Below, in pieces: positions 53,509 to 62,046 of a stretch of 64,000 nt of DNA (its first letter is position 1; every line of letters begins with the position of its first letter). The position numbers were made by a program, and so were the translations under genes. The DNA is from Sphaerochaeta sp. Phil3 (GTDB lineage Bacteria; Spirochaetota; Spirochaetia; Sphaerochaetales; Sphaerochaetaceae). The stretch spans positions 1 to 64,000 of the forward strand of contig MSGT01000058.1 in NCBI GenBank assembly GCA_001940825.1. Direction: 5' to 3'. The notes beneath the pieces were generated by a model. That model was not told the DNA's origin. It saw only the letters and a program-made list of their open reading frames with translations, and searched no databases.

Positions 53509-55167
53509 CTACATCATTATCTCTCCATCCTTTGATACTCTGTTGAAGAGTAGGAGGGAAATAACCGTGAATATGGATACGACTGTGGCAAGCGCACAGG
53601 CTCTTCCATCTGTTGCATTTGCGACGGCCTTGTAGACCGCAATGTTCAAAGTCTGCGTCCTGAAAGAATACAAGAGCATTGAGGAGGACAGCTCGGTGAT
53701 GAGAGTGACCCAGCTCATGATGGCTCCTGCGAAGATTCCATTGAACATCATTGGAATTGTGATTCTAACCAATGTCTTGAGTTTACCGGCACCAAGGGAT
53801 TCAGCTGCTTCATCGATCGAGAGAGGAATCTGGGACAGAATGGCGACTGAAGACCTGATGGTGTATGGAATCCTTCTTACACACATGGCAATTACCATTA
53901 TTGCCGCCGTACCAACAAGAGGGAGATATGGATTGTTGAATGCAAGGATCATTGAGATACCAACGACAGCACCTGGAATTACATAGGGAACCATCGAAAG
54001 TGTATCTATCGTAGCGTTGAGGAAGTTCCTACGTCTTACGGTAAGATAAGAAATGAGAATTGCAAGGACAATGATAAGGACAAGGGCAAGACCACAGATC
54101 CTTATCGTGTTCCAAATCGTATTTCCCATCCTGTTGAACACATGCTGATAGCTCTGAAGAGAGAACCCTTCTTTGAAAACCTCTCCACTTGGGTTCGTCT
54201 TTCTGAATGAAAGATAGACAAGATAGAGCTGAGGCAGCAATGCAACGGCTACAAGGCCATATCCATACAAATGGATTAAGAAATTTGCCAAAGGCTTGGC
54301 CTTCTTCCTCTCGACGTGGTTCATCGCACTCATGGAAAAGCTGTTCTTCTTCGTCAGATATCTCTGAACAAGGAAAAACACCAACGTTATGAGGATTGCA
54401 ACGACCGATATCGCTGCGGCGAAGTTGTGGTTGGTTCCAACTTCACCAACGTATTCGTTGTAGATTATGACAGGGAACGTGGTGTATCCCTCACCTATCA
54501 TCAAAGGTGTTCCAAAGTCTGCAATGGCTCTCATGAAAACCATGAGAGTCGCCGCAAGAATCGAAGGCATACAAAGAGGTATTACAACGGAGAAGAAACG
54601 CTTGACTCCACTTACACCCATGTTGGCCGATGCCTCAAGCAGCGACTTGTCCACGTTCTTCATAGCGCCTGAAACGTACATGAACACCAAAGGGAATAGC
54701 TTGAGGGACAGAACCAGAAGTATTCCATTGAAACCATAGATGTTTGGAATGATGATTCCAAACGCGGACTTGAAGAACTTTGTTATGACACCTGCCCTTC
54801 CAAGAAGGTTGACCCATGCGTATGCACCAATGAACGGGGCCGACATTGAAGACAGGATTATGAGCATCTGAAGGAACTTGCGGCCCTTCACCTCGTACAT
54901 GTTGTAGAAATAGGCCAAAGGAATACCAAGGACAAGCGAAATTCCACATGTACACAGAGCCACCTTGAAGCTGTTGGTGAGAGTCCTGAAATAGTATGGC
55001 TGACTAAAGAACTTTATGAAGTGCTTCAACGTGAGCCTGCCAGTACCCTCATCTATTACGGACTGTCCAACTATCTTCAACAGAGGATAGACCATGAAAA
55101 GAAGGTAGAGGGCAAGTATGATAAGACTTGCAATTACCCAGAAATCGAATTTTGCTTTCTTCTTCAT
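53509..55167 (-). CDS. Fused ABC permease, AfuB/FbpB type
   Basis: Two permease domains of about six helices each are fused, with EAA-like loops LLEASANMGVSGVKRFFSVVI and DEAAESLGAGKLKTLVRITI. The architecture equals the other fused permease in the window but the sequences differ. ATG 55167 is preceded by GAGGG; the track start lies 10 codons earlier and overlaps the ATPase gene. The protein has 552 aa. It is the last gene of the operon. The AfuABC class carries sugar phosphates in one characterised case, which fits the sugar-phosphate enzymes encoded upstream. Confidence 0.92.
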   Translation of the reverse strand: MKKKAKFDFWVIASLIILALYLLFMVYPLLKIVGQSVIDEGTGRLTLKHFIKFFSQPYYFRTLTNSFKVALCTCGISLVLGIPLAYFYNMYEVKGRKFLQMLIILSSMSAPFIGAYAWVNLLGRAGVITKFFKSAFGIIIPNIYGFNGILLVLSLKLFPLVFMYVSGAMKNVDKSLLEASANMGVSGVKRFFSVVIPLCMPSILAATLMVFMRAIADFGTPLMIGEGYTTFPVIIYNEYVGEVGTNHNFAAAISVVAILITLVFFLVQRYLTKKNSFSMSAMNHVERKKAKPLANFLIHLYGYGLVAVALLPQLYLVYLSFRKTNPSGEVFKEGFSLQSYQHVFNRMGNTIWNTIRICGLALVLIIVLAILISYLTVRRRNFLNATIDTLSMVPYVIPGAVVGISMILAFNNPYLPLVGTAAIMVIAMCVRRIPYTIRSSVAILSQIPLSIDEAAESLGAGKLKTLVRITIPMMFNGIFAGAIMSWVTLITELSSSMLLYSFRTQTLNIAVYKAVANATDGRACALATVVSIFTVISLLLFNRVSKDGEIMM

Positions 55168-55174
55168 CTGTCCC

Positions 55175-56263
55175 TCACTTGACCAACGCCCTTTCACCGT
55201 CTTCAGTGAACACGTTGATTTTCTCCGCCTTTACTGTCATCCTGACTTCAGTCCCATTCTCGATTATGTCATCGATTTGAGACTCCTGGATAATCTCGGC
55301 CCTGATACCATCCTTGAGCTCGACTTCATAGTGGGTGTTCAATCCAAGGAACGTACTGTAGAGAACCTTTCCTACAAGACCTCCTCCCTCTGCCGTTTGG
55401 CTTATGACAAGTTCTTCAGGCCTTACGGAGACAACGACATTCTGACCATTGGAAACGTCTGCAAGATTGTCCATCCTGACGGTATAGCCGTTGCCGAACA
55501 CAACTGATTTTTCGGAATCATTCACCTTTATCGTCGCATCCATAAGGTTTGTTCTTCCAATGAAGGATGCAACGAATCTGTTCGCAGGCCTTTGGTACAG
55601 GTTTTTAGGTGTTCCAATCTGTTGGATGACCCCATGGTTCATTACAGCAATCCTGTCGGAGACTGCCATGGCCTCTTCCTGGTCATGGGTGACATAGACC
55701 GTGGTGATTCCAAGCCTGTTCTGGATTTCCTTGATGACGGTCCTCATCTCAACTCTGAGCTTTGCATCCAGGTTGGAAAGGGGCTCGTCCATCAAAAGGA
55801 CTTCAGGCTCAATGGCCAAAGCCCTTGCCAAGGCCACCCTCTGCTGCTGTCCACCAGAGAGCTTTTCAGGAAGACGGTCTGCATATTCCGATATCTTCAT
55901 GAGAGCCATGAACTCATCCGTCTTGGCCTTTATCTGCTCTTTTGGAAGCTTCTTGTTCTTAAGTCCAAAAGCAACGTTCTTTCTTACTGTAAGGTGTGGA
56001 AAGATTGCATAGTTCTGGAACACCATTCCAATATTTCTCTTGGATGGCTCCAAATCGTTTATGAGGCGGTCACCAAAGTAGAAACTACCGCCTTCGATTG
56101 AGTTGAATCCCGCAATCATTCTGAGCAGAGTCGTCTTTCCACAGCCAGAAGGTCCAAGAAGAGTAAAGAACTCACCTGGTTGGATCTCCAGCGACAAATC
56201 TGGAATGGCTACGAAATCGCCATATTTCTTCACTGCATCGATTATTGTGATTTTGACATCCAT
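55175..56263 (-). CDS. ABC transporter ATP-binding protein, AfuC/FbpC type
   Basis: The ATPase has Walker A GPSGCGKTTL, Q-loop MVFQNYAIFPH, signature KLSGGQQQRVALAR, Walker B EVLLMDEP and VTHDQEEAM, then a TOBE region (SVRPEELVISQ). At 362 aa it is typical. It lies between the binding protein and the permease and would power that importer. A hairpin separates it from the binding-protein gene. Confidence 0.93.
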   Translation of the reverse strand: MDVKITIIDAVKKYGDFVAIPDLSLEIQPGEFFTLLGPSGCGKTTLLRMIAGFNSIEGGSFYFGDRLINDLEPSKRNIGMVFQNYAIFPHLTVRKNVAFGLKNKKLPKEQIKAKTDEFMALMKISEYADRLPEKLSGGQQQRVALARALAIEPEVLLMDEPLSNLDAKLRVEMRTVIKEIQNRLGITTVYVTHDQEEAMAVSDRIAVMNHGVIQQIGTPKNLYQRPANRFVASFIGRTNLMDATIKVNDSEKSVVFGNGYTVRMDNLADVSNGQNVVVSVRPEELVISQTAEGGGLVGKVLYSTFLGLNTHYEVELKDGIRAEIIQESQIDDIIENGTEVRMTVKAEKINVFTEDGERALVK

Positions 56264-56338
56264 TTTTCTACAACTCCGCTAGTTTAAAACTTACTTTTAT
56301 CTTCGCCCCATGAAAGAGACATATTGGAAGCAAATTAT

Positions 56339-56363
56339 GTGGCCCCAAAAGCCTAGGGGCCAC
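56339..56363 (-). terminator. Hairpin between binding-protein and ATPase genes
   Basis: GTGGCCCC and GGGGCCAC form a perfect 8-bp stem. Only ATAATTTG follows on the minus strand, so it more likely protects or attenuates than fully terminates. Confidence 0.55.
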
Positions 56364-56381
56364 AAGAAACTTCAAAACAGA

Positions 56382-57425
56382 TTAGTTCTTTCCGTACTTT
56401 GCCCAATACTCGTTCCACTTTTCCTTGATTGCTGCATTGTTTTTGGCAAGAGCCTCAGTGTCTGCAACCTTAACGTTGATTGTGGAAAGGTCGACCATCG
56501 TTGGGCTACCGCCTTCAAGCTTTGTCGTTGTTGCTGGTCTTGCTGCAGCATCGAGATAGGACTGCTGTCCTTCGTCTGACTGGAGGAAGTCCATGAAAAG
56601 CTTTGCATTCTCAAGGTTCTTTGCACCCTTGATGATGGCGGAGGCGAAACCAACGCTTGTGGTTCCCTCTTCCCAGAATACCATGTGGCCGCCGGTTGTT
56701 CCTGCATCGAGGAGCTTGACGATTGCTGGCTCATAGGAAAGTCCAACAACGTATTCGCCGGCAAGCGTTGACTTGCCAGGGACAGAAGAGGAGCTTACTA
56801 CGACGAGGCCGTTCTGCATAAGCTTTGCAATGTAGTCCCAGGCTTCCTCGCTCTCCCAACCGCCAAAGTCAGTAAGAAGGCACTGGAGGTTGTTCCATGC
56901 GGAAGAGGATGATGTTGGATTGGCCATGACGACCTTGCCATAAAGTGCTGGATCAAGAAGGGAGTTCCATCCTGTGACCTTTATGCCAAGCTCTGCTTCA
57001 AGAGCATCGTTGACAACGAGACAAGGAATCTGGATGTCGTGGAATGTGAGCTTACCGGATGTGTTGTGGTAACCTTCCTGCATCTTGTAGTCGTTCACGC
57101 TTACGTATGTATCAAAGTACTCGCCATATGCTGCGAGGTCGGCGTACTGAAGTCCTCCGAACATTGCATCGGCCTGTGGATTGGAAGCCTCAGCCTGAAT
57201 CCTTGCCTTGCAGTCACCAGCTCCACCATATGTGTAGTAGACCTTGATGTTTGGATAGAGTTCATTGAACTTTGCAATTGCAATGTCATAGTGTGCCTGG
57301 CTCACTGTCGTATAGAGGATGAGCTCTCCGGAACCGCCCTCAGCCTGTGTCTCGGAAGCAGCCTGTGCGAAAACTGCCGTGATCGCAACCAAAGCGATAA
57401 GTACGATACTTAGTGCTTTCTTCAT
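56382..57425 (-). CDS. ABC substrate-binding protein, AfuA/FbpA family
   Basis: MKKALSIVLIALVAITAVFAQAAS is a cleavable signal peptide. The mature part is a family 1 binding protein (GELILYTTVSQAHYDIAIAKF; PNIKVYYTYGGAGDCKARI; NPQADAMFGGLQYADL; VVMANPTSSSSAW). The serine-rich block after TSSSS is where AfuA-like proteins bind phosphate-bearing ligands, though I cannot confirm contacts. The gene follows the PfkB kinase and precedes its ATPase. Given the enzymes in the operon, a phosphorylated or acidic sugar is the likely ligand. Confidence 0.9.
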   Translation of the reverse strand: MKKALSIVLIALVAITAVFAQAASETQAEGGSGELILYTTVSQAHYDIAIAKFNELYPNIKVYYTYGGAGDCKARIQAEASNPQADAMFGGLQYADLAAYGEYFDTYVSVNDYKMQEGYHNTSGKLTFHDIQIPCLVVNDALEAELGIKVTGWNSLLDPALYGKVVMANPTSSSSAWNNLQCLLTDFGGWESEEAWDYIAKLMQNGLVVVSSSSVPGKSTLAGEYVVGLSYEPAIVKLLDAGTTGGHMVFWEEGTTSVGFASAIIKGAKNLENAKLFMDFLQSDEGQQSYLDAAARPATTTKLEGGSPTMVDLSTINVKVADTEALAKNNAAIKEKWNEYWAKYGKN

Positions 57426-57461
57426 ATTCTTTCTCCTTTTATTTATCTACACTCCGTGTAG

Positions 57462-58376
57462 TTATTCACCAATAATTCCAAGGACGACATCCCGGTTGGG
57501 GATCCCTGCCCTTCCTCCAGGGACTGCACACTTGCAGCATGCGGTCGCACTGGCAAACCTTATGCACTTCTCCAATGCCATGCCGGAAACATATGCGCCC
57601 AGGAACGCTCCGTGGAAGACATCTCCGCATCCTGTCGTATCAACGATGGACTTGGCCTTGAAGCTTGGAAAATCCACGACTCTTCCACCAACCACGAATT
57701 TGCTTCCCTTGTCGCCTAGGGTGCAGCCAACGACCTTCTTGCTCCCCCATGTGGACATTTCCAACAAGGCCTCGTCATAGGTGGCCTTTCCACTCACTTT
57801 CAATGGATATTTGCTGTTCATGATGAGGATATCGGCCATCGTTGCGAGGATTTTGTTCTTCTCGTTGTACTTTTGCATTGAGCATCCGTCCAAAGAAACC
57901 AGAACCCCATGTTCCTTTGCAATCCTTGCAGCGTTGATGGCATTCTCGTAATGCGTTCCATCAAGGTGAAGGATGCAGCAACCGCCAACGACGTCGGAAA
58001 GCCTGTCATCCCACGAAATTGGAGGATTGTAGTCCCTCTGTGGGAACTTTGTCCTTGACCCATTTGCAGGATTGACCATTACTATGGATTCAAGGCCGTA
58101 GCAGTCGTCTCGTCTTACCATGTAGTCAGTACAGACTCCATCGGACTGAAACATCCTTATGGTTTCATCGGACATGATGTCGTTTCCAATGTTTCCAATG
58201 AAGGCGCACTTCGTTCCAAGCCTGGACGCAGCGACCAAAGCCGTTGCAACCGCACCGCCTCCTTGGACAACCCTTGAGGTTATATGGGTGGAGCTGTCCT
58301 CCACAGGGAAATCCTCAACCATGCAGATCATATCCACACAGCTGTATCCCACTCCCACGACCTGAAACCTTTCCAA
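57462..58376 (-). CDS. PfkB-family sugar kinase
   Basis: The ribokinase fold is marked by VQGGGAVATALVAASRLG near the N-terminus and the anion-hole/base motif DTTGCGDVFHGAFLGAY (catalytic aspartate in GCGD). The C-terminal CAVPGGRAGIPNRD resembles the subfamily that includes sulfofructose kinase YihV. It would phosphorylate a ketose or a related sugar for the class II aldolase of the same operon. At 304 aa it is of normal size. The neighbours are the transketolase C-subunit and the binding protein. The exact sugar is unknown. Confidence 0.88.
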   Translation of the reverse strand: MERFQVVGVGYSCVDMICMVEDFPVEDSSTHITSRVVQGGGAVATALVAASRLGTKCAFIGNIGNDIMSDETIRMFQSDGVCTDYMVRRDDCYGLESIVMVNPANGSRTKFPQRDYNPPISWDDRLSDVVGGCCILHLDGTHYENAINAARIAKEHGVLVSLDGCSMQKYNEKNKILATMADILIMNSKYPLKVSGKATYDEALLEMSTWGSKKVVGCTLGDKGSKFVVGGRVVDFPSFKAKSIVDTTGCGDVFHGAFLGAYVSGMALEKCIRFASATACCKCAVPGGRAGIPNRDVVLGIIGE

Positions 58377-58394
58377 AACGACCTCTCCGATACC

Positions 58395-59333
58395 CTATCT
58401 TCTATGGAGCTCCATCGCCTTCTTTGCGATGTTCTCCTTCGTAATCCCATATGCTTCGAGCAGCTCGGCGGTTGCACCGGACTGTCCAAACCTATCTTCT
58501 ATTGCAACATGCGATATCTTTATGCCATTCTCTTCAACCAACGAGCTGGCAACAGCCTCAGTTAGACCACATACCACATTGGACTCTTCGCATACCAAAA
58601 CCTTTCCGCCACACTTCTTCACTGCGGAGACGATGCCGTCCTTGTCGAATGGCTTGATGGTATGGACATTGACCAAGGAAGCACTCACACCATTATCTTT
58701 CAGAATGTCGAGGGCCTGCTTTGCAAGGCATGTCATCATTCCAGACGCCACGATGCAAAGGTCCTTCCCTTCTACGAGGGTCTGGATCTTTCCAAGTTCA
58801 ATGGAATCGGTCTGGCTTGTGATGTTCTCCATTGGTTCGCGTGATGTCCTTATGTAGACAGGCCCGTTGTGTTCATAGGCCATCCTTGCGATGAGTCGTG
58901 CTTGGTTGGAATCGCAGGGTTGAAGTACGACCATGTTGGGGAGTGAGCGCATGACACCTACGTCCTCGACACACTGATGGCTTCCACCGTCACCGGCTGC
59001 CGTGATTCCACCATGGCTGCCTACGATCTTGACGTTCAGGCGGGAATACGCAACTCCGTTCCTGATGATTTCGAATGCACGTCCCACAGCGAAAACCGCC
59101 ATGGAGGAGCAGAACGGAACTATCCCCACCTTGCTGAGTCCTGCGGATATGCCAACCATGTTCTGCTCGGCGATGCCTACGTCTATGTATCTTTCAGGGA
59201 AGGCTTTCTGGAATGCAACGGAACCTGTGGTCTTTGCAAGGTCGGCATCCAATGCGTAGATATTGGAATGCTCTTTTGCAAGTTCTACCAAACCTTCATA
59301 GAAACCAAATCTAGTAGCTTCCTTATTTGCCAT
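58395..59333 (-). CDS. Transketolase, C-terminal subunit (pyrimidine-binding/transketolase C domains)
   Basis: This is the second half of a split thiamine-diphosphate transketolase, as in archaeal and many gut bacterial pairs. The Pyr domain has RYIDVGIAEQNMVGISAGLS (conserved glutamate), followed by GSHGGITAAGDGGSHQCVED and a transketolase C domain (VNVHTIKPFDKDGI). GGGAG lies before ATG 59333, 20 codons inside the track ORF, and the start overlaps the N-subunit gene by 11 bases. It would shift two-carbon units between sugar phosphates, here probably in a specialised sugar pathway. Confidence 0.92.
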   Translation of the reverse strand: MANKEATRFGFYEGLVELAKEHSNIYALDADLAKTTGSVAFQKAFPERYIDVGIAEQNMVGISAGLSKVGIVPFCSSMAVFAVGRAFEIIRNGVAYSRLNVKIVGSHGGITAAGDGGSHQCVEDVGVMRSLPNMVVLQPCDSNQARLIARMAYEHNGPVYIRTSREPMENITSQTDSIELGKIQTLVEGKDLCIVASGMMTCLAKQALDILKDNGVSASLVNVHTIKPFDKDGIVSAVKKCGGKVLVCEESNVVCGLTEAVASSLVEENGIKISHVAIEDRFGQSGATAELLEAYGITKENIAKKAMELHRR

Positions 59334-60141
59334 AATCCACTCCCAGCTCCCTGTATGCCGCAACGATTTCGTCTCCTGAAGGAAGGGCTCCATGCCACTT
59401 CACTCCATTCTCCATGAACGAGACACCTTTGCCCTTGATGGTGTTCGCAACTATGCAATGGGGCTTGCCTTCATAGGTTCTGTCCAACGCATCGAAGATT
59501 TGTGCAAAGTCATGTCCGTCAATCGAATCGACTGCAAAATTGAAGCTTCTAAGCTTGTCCTCGACGCTGTCCAATGGATTCGTTTCCTCCGTTGGAGCAC
59601 TTAGCTGCAACCTGTTGCGGTCAATGATGATTGTGAGATTATCGAGCTTGAAGGCGTTCGCAGACATGAAGGCTTCCCAACAGATTCCTTCCTGCAACTC
59701 ACCGTCTCCTGTAATGACATAGACTTTACCGGGTCTATTCTGCTTTTTCAGACCCAAAGCCATACCGGTTGCAATACTTACACCTTGGCCCAATGAGCCA
59801 GTACTGCAGTCAAGTCCCGGACACTTGGATGAATCGGGATGTCCTTGGAAAATGCTACCATAACGCCTAAGAGTGTCTTTTGCATCCTTTGGAGCAAATC
59901 CAATGTCCATCAGCACAGCATAGAGTATTGGATTGGCATGGCCCTTGGACAACACGAAACGATCCCGTTCTGGATCATTGGCACCAGTGCCAAGGTTCAT
60001 CTTGTCATAGTAAAGAGCAGTCAAAAGCTCGGCTATTGAAAAGGATCCTCCAATATGGCCGGAACCGGCCTTGAGAACCATGTCCAAGGTTTCAACCCTG
60101 AGCTGTCTTGCCTTCTCTCTAAGGAAATCGAAATCTCTCAT
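59323..60141 (-). CDS. Transketolase, N-terminal subunit (thiamine-diphosphate-binding)
   Basis: The ThDP motif is VITGDGELQEGICWEAFMSA, with the second part reading IIDRNRLQLS. The opening VLKAGSGHIGGSFSIAELLTALYY and DCSTGSLGQGVSIATGMALG are classical transketolase blocks. I start at ATG 60141 (GGAG 6 bases upstream) rather than the track start; 272 aa results. It overlaps the C-subunit gene by 11 bases. In other bacteria this two-gene form is found both as central transketolase and in dedicated apulose or sulfosugar pathways. Confidence 0.92.
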   Translation of the reverse strand: MRDFDFLREKARQLRVETLDMVLKAGSGHIGGSFSIAELLTALYYDKMNLGTGANDPERDRFVLSKGHANPILYAVLMDIGFAPKDAKDTLRRYGSIFQGHPDSSKCPGLDCSTGSLGQGVSIATGMALGLKKQNRPGKVYVITGDGELQEGICWEAFMSANAFKLDNLTIIIDRNRLQLSAPTEETNPLDSVEDKLRSFNFAVDSIDGHDFAQIFDALDRTYEGKPHCIVANTIKGKGVSFMENGVKWHGALPSGDEIVAAYRELGVDYGK

Positions 60142-60178
60142 CAAATACTCCATCAAAAACGAATCGTCATGAATGAAA

Positions 60179-61045
60179 TCAAGCCTTTCCTATGCTTCCG
60201 AAAAGCTCCATCTTCTTTATGCACATCGCCTTCGTTGCCTCAAGACCAGGTGCGAGCACCGCTCTTGGAGTGAACCCTTTGCTTTCCTTGTCCTTACCCT
60301 CTTCAAAGTACTTCCTTGTGGCCTCCGTGAAAGCTATCTGGCACTCTGTATTGACGTTTATCTTTGCAACACCGCGTCTTATGGCCTCTTTTATCTGGTC
60401 CGCAGGAATGAGGGAACCGCCATGAAGGACCAATGGGAGATCTCCAATCTGTTCCTTAATGCTTGCAAGAACATCGAAATGAAGTCCTTCCCAGTCTGCA
60501 GGGTATTTTCCATGGATGTTTCCAATGCCGGCGGCAAGGAAGTCGATTCCAAGGTCAGCGATCATCTTGCACTGCTTTGGATCTGCGCATTCGCCTCTTG
60601 AGATGCGACCGTCTTCCTCTCCACCTATTCCACCAACCTCGGCTTCAACGCTGATACCTTTGGCATGAGCCAACCTAACGACCTCTTTGGTCTTCTCGAT
60701 GTTCTCTTCGATTGGAAGCGACGAACCATCGAACATAACGGACGAGAATCCGTTCTCAATGGCATCCAACGCCTCTGAATATTTGCCATGGTCAACGTGA
60801 AGGGCGACGGGAACCGTGATATCAAGGAAGTTGATGAAATCCTGAACCATGTCAGTGATTGTGCGATATCCACCCATGTACTTTGCGGTTCCACCAGAGA
60901 CACCAAGGATTATTGGGGATTTCACTTCCTGTGCAGCAAGAAGGAAAGCTCTTACGCTCTCCATATTGTTAAGGTTAAAATGTCCAACTGCATAATGCCC
61001 TCTAACGGCATCGTCCAGCATTTCCTTCGCAGAAACAAGCTTCAT
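60179..61045 (-). CDS. Class II ketose-bisphosphate aldolase (GatY/KbaY/FbaA-like)
   Basis: Zinc ligands are in LHVDHGKYSEAL, EAEVGGIGGEEDG, GIGNIHGKYP and VLHGGSLIP. The opening SAKEMLDDAVRGHYAVGHFN matches the tagatose/fructose-bisphosphate aldolases. The enzyme splits a ketose 1,6-bisphosphate to dihydroxyacetone phosphate and an aldehyde. AGGAGGG lies 7 bases before the ATG. It is the first gene of the operon that continues with split transketolase, PfkB kinase and an importer. Which ketose is used cannot be decided from sequence. Confidence 0.92.
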   Translation of the reverse strand: MKLVSAKEMLDDAVRGHYAVGHFNLNNMESVRAFLLAAQEVKSPIILGVSGGTAKYMGGYRTITDMVQDFINFLDITVPVALHVDHGKYSEALDAIENGFSSVMFDGSSLPIEENIEKTKEVVRLAHAKGISVEAEVGGIGGEEDGRISRGECADPKQCKMIADLGIDFLAAGIGNIHGKYPADWEGLHFDVLASIKEQIGDLPLVLHGGSLIPADQIKEAIRRGVAKINVNTECQIAFTEATRKYFEEGKDKESKGFTPRAVLAPGLEATKAMCIKKMELFGSIGKA

Positions 61046-61065
61046 AATAAGCCCTCCTACAATTC

Positions 61066-61094
61066 ACCATACAATGGGTTTTCGCATCTGTAAA
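61066..61094 (-). promoter_or_regulatory. Promoter of the aldolase-transketolase-PfkB-ABC operon
   Basis: TTTACA and TATGGT on the minus strand are 17 bases apart, just upstream of the aldolase gene. The spacing to the DeoR regulator start on the other side leaves an AT-rich stretch for regulator binding. Confidence 0.55.
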
Positions 61095-61214
61095 GAAAAA
61101 TTTTTACATTTTTTTGACAACTTTTTTACTTATTTTTGCAATTAATTTTGAAAATTTGCATAAATTATGATAATTTTACTTTACTTTTACCTCTTTCTGA
61201 TTTAGAATGCAACC

Positions 61215-61997
61215 ATGGCACAGAGAACACTCATACAGGAAAGGCGCAATAGAATCCTAGACTACATCACCAAGAACCAGAAGGCCGATATCAAAGAGCT
61301 TTCAGAACTGCTCAATGCAACCGAGATTACGATAAGAAGGGATTTGATAGAACTTGAGAAGAAAAAACAGCTTATAAGGACCCATGGTGGTGCAATACTG
61401 AACGAGCAGAAGAAATCGGTCTGGCAAACATCATCGATCTACAACAGGCTTGAAAGGAACAGGGAGAAAAAAGAGCGTATAGCCCAGTTTTCTGCAACGC
61501 TCATCAGAGACGACGAAAGCCTTTTCATAGACGGGGGAAGCACAAACCAAATCCTTGCACCACTTGTAAAAGACCGCAGAAATATGCTTTTCGTTACGAA
61601 TTCGCCTGATGTAGCAGATATACTGCTTGAAAACGAAGAGAACAGGATAATCCAAATAGGTGGAGAACTCACAAGAGACACCCATCTCACGATAGGACCG
61701 GACGCAGAGGACAACATTCGCAAGTACTATGTAGACAAATGCATAACCAGCGTCTCCGGCATAGACCCCGATGTTGGCTGCTACGCGGCAATTCCAAGCG
61801 AAGCAAGCATGAAAAGGACACTGGTCTCCCACTCAAGAGAAACCATTCTTCTCGTAGACAGCAGCAAATTCAACAGAAAGGCGTTCTGCCTTGCCTTCGA
61901 CCTGTCGGATGTCAGCACCGTTGTGACAGACTCAGACACACCAAAAGACGAAATCGAGAAGCTCAGGGACAGAGGCATAACCGTCTATGTCGTATAA
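61215..61997 (+). CDS. DeoR-family transcriptional regulator
   Basis: Residues about 5-60 carry the DeoR helix-turn-helix (RRNRILDYITKNQKADIKEL; ATEITIRRDLIELEKKKQL; THGGAIL). The C-terminal 190 residues are the sugar-phosphate-binding DeoR domain (ESLFIDGGSTNQILAPLV; VDSSKFNRKAFCL). DeoR proteins respond to phosphorylated sugars and repress adjacent catabolic operons. The gene diverges from the aldolase operon. No clear ribosome site precedes its ATG. Its ligand may be a phosphorylated intermediate of that operon. Confidence 0.92.
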   Translation: MAQRTLIQERRNRILDYITKNQKADIKELSELLNATEITIRRDLIELEKKKQLIRTHGGAILNEQKKSVWQTSSIYNRLERNREKKERIAQFSATLIRDDESLFIDGGSTNQILAPLVKDRRNMLFVTNSPDVADILLENEENRIIQIGGELTRDTHLTIGPDAEDNIRKYYVDKCITSVSGIDPDVGCYAAIPSEASMKRTLVSHSRETILLVDSSKFNRKAFCLAFDLSDVSTVVTDSDTPKDEIEKLRDRGITVYVV

Positions 61998-62046
61998 AGG
62001 CCCTTCTAAATAAGGTACGCGTATTCGCACATTTTTTGTGAAAGAT

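Noticed and set aside
58395-60141. Frameshifted single transketolase
   Set aside because: Both halves have their own start and ribosome site with an 11-base overlap, as in genuine two-subunit transketolases.
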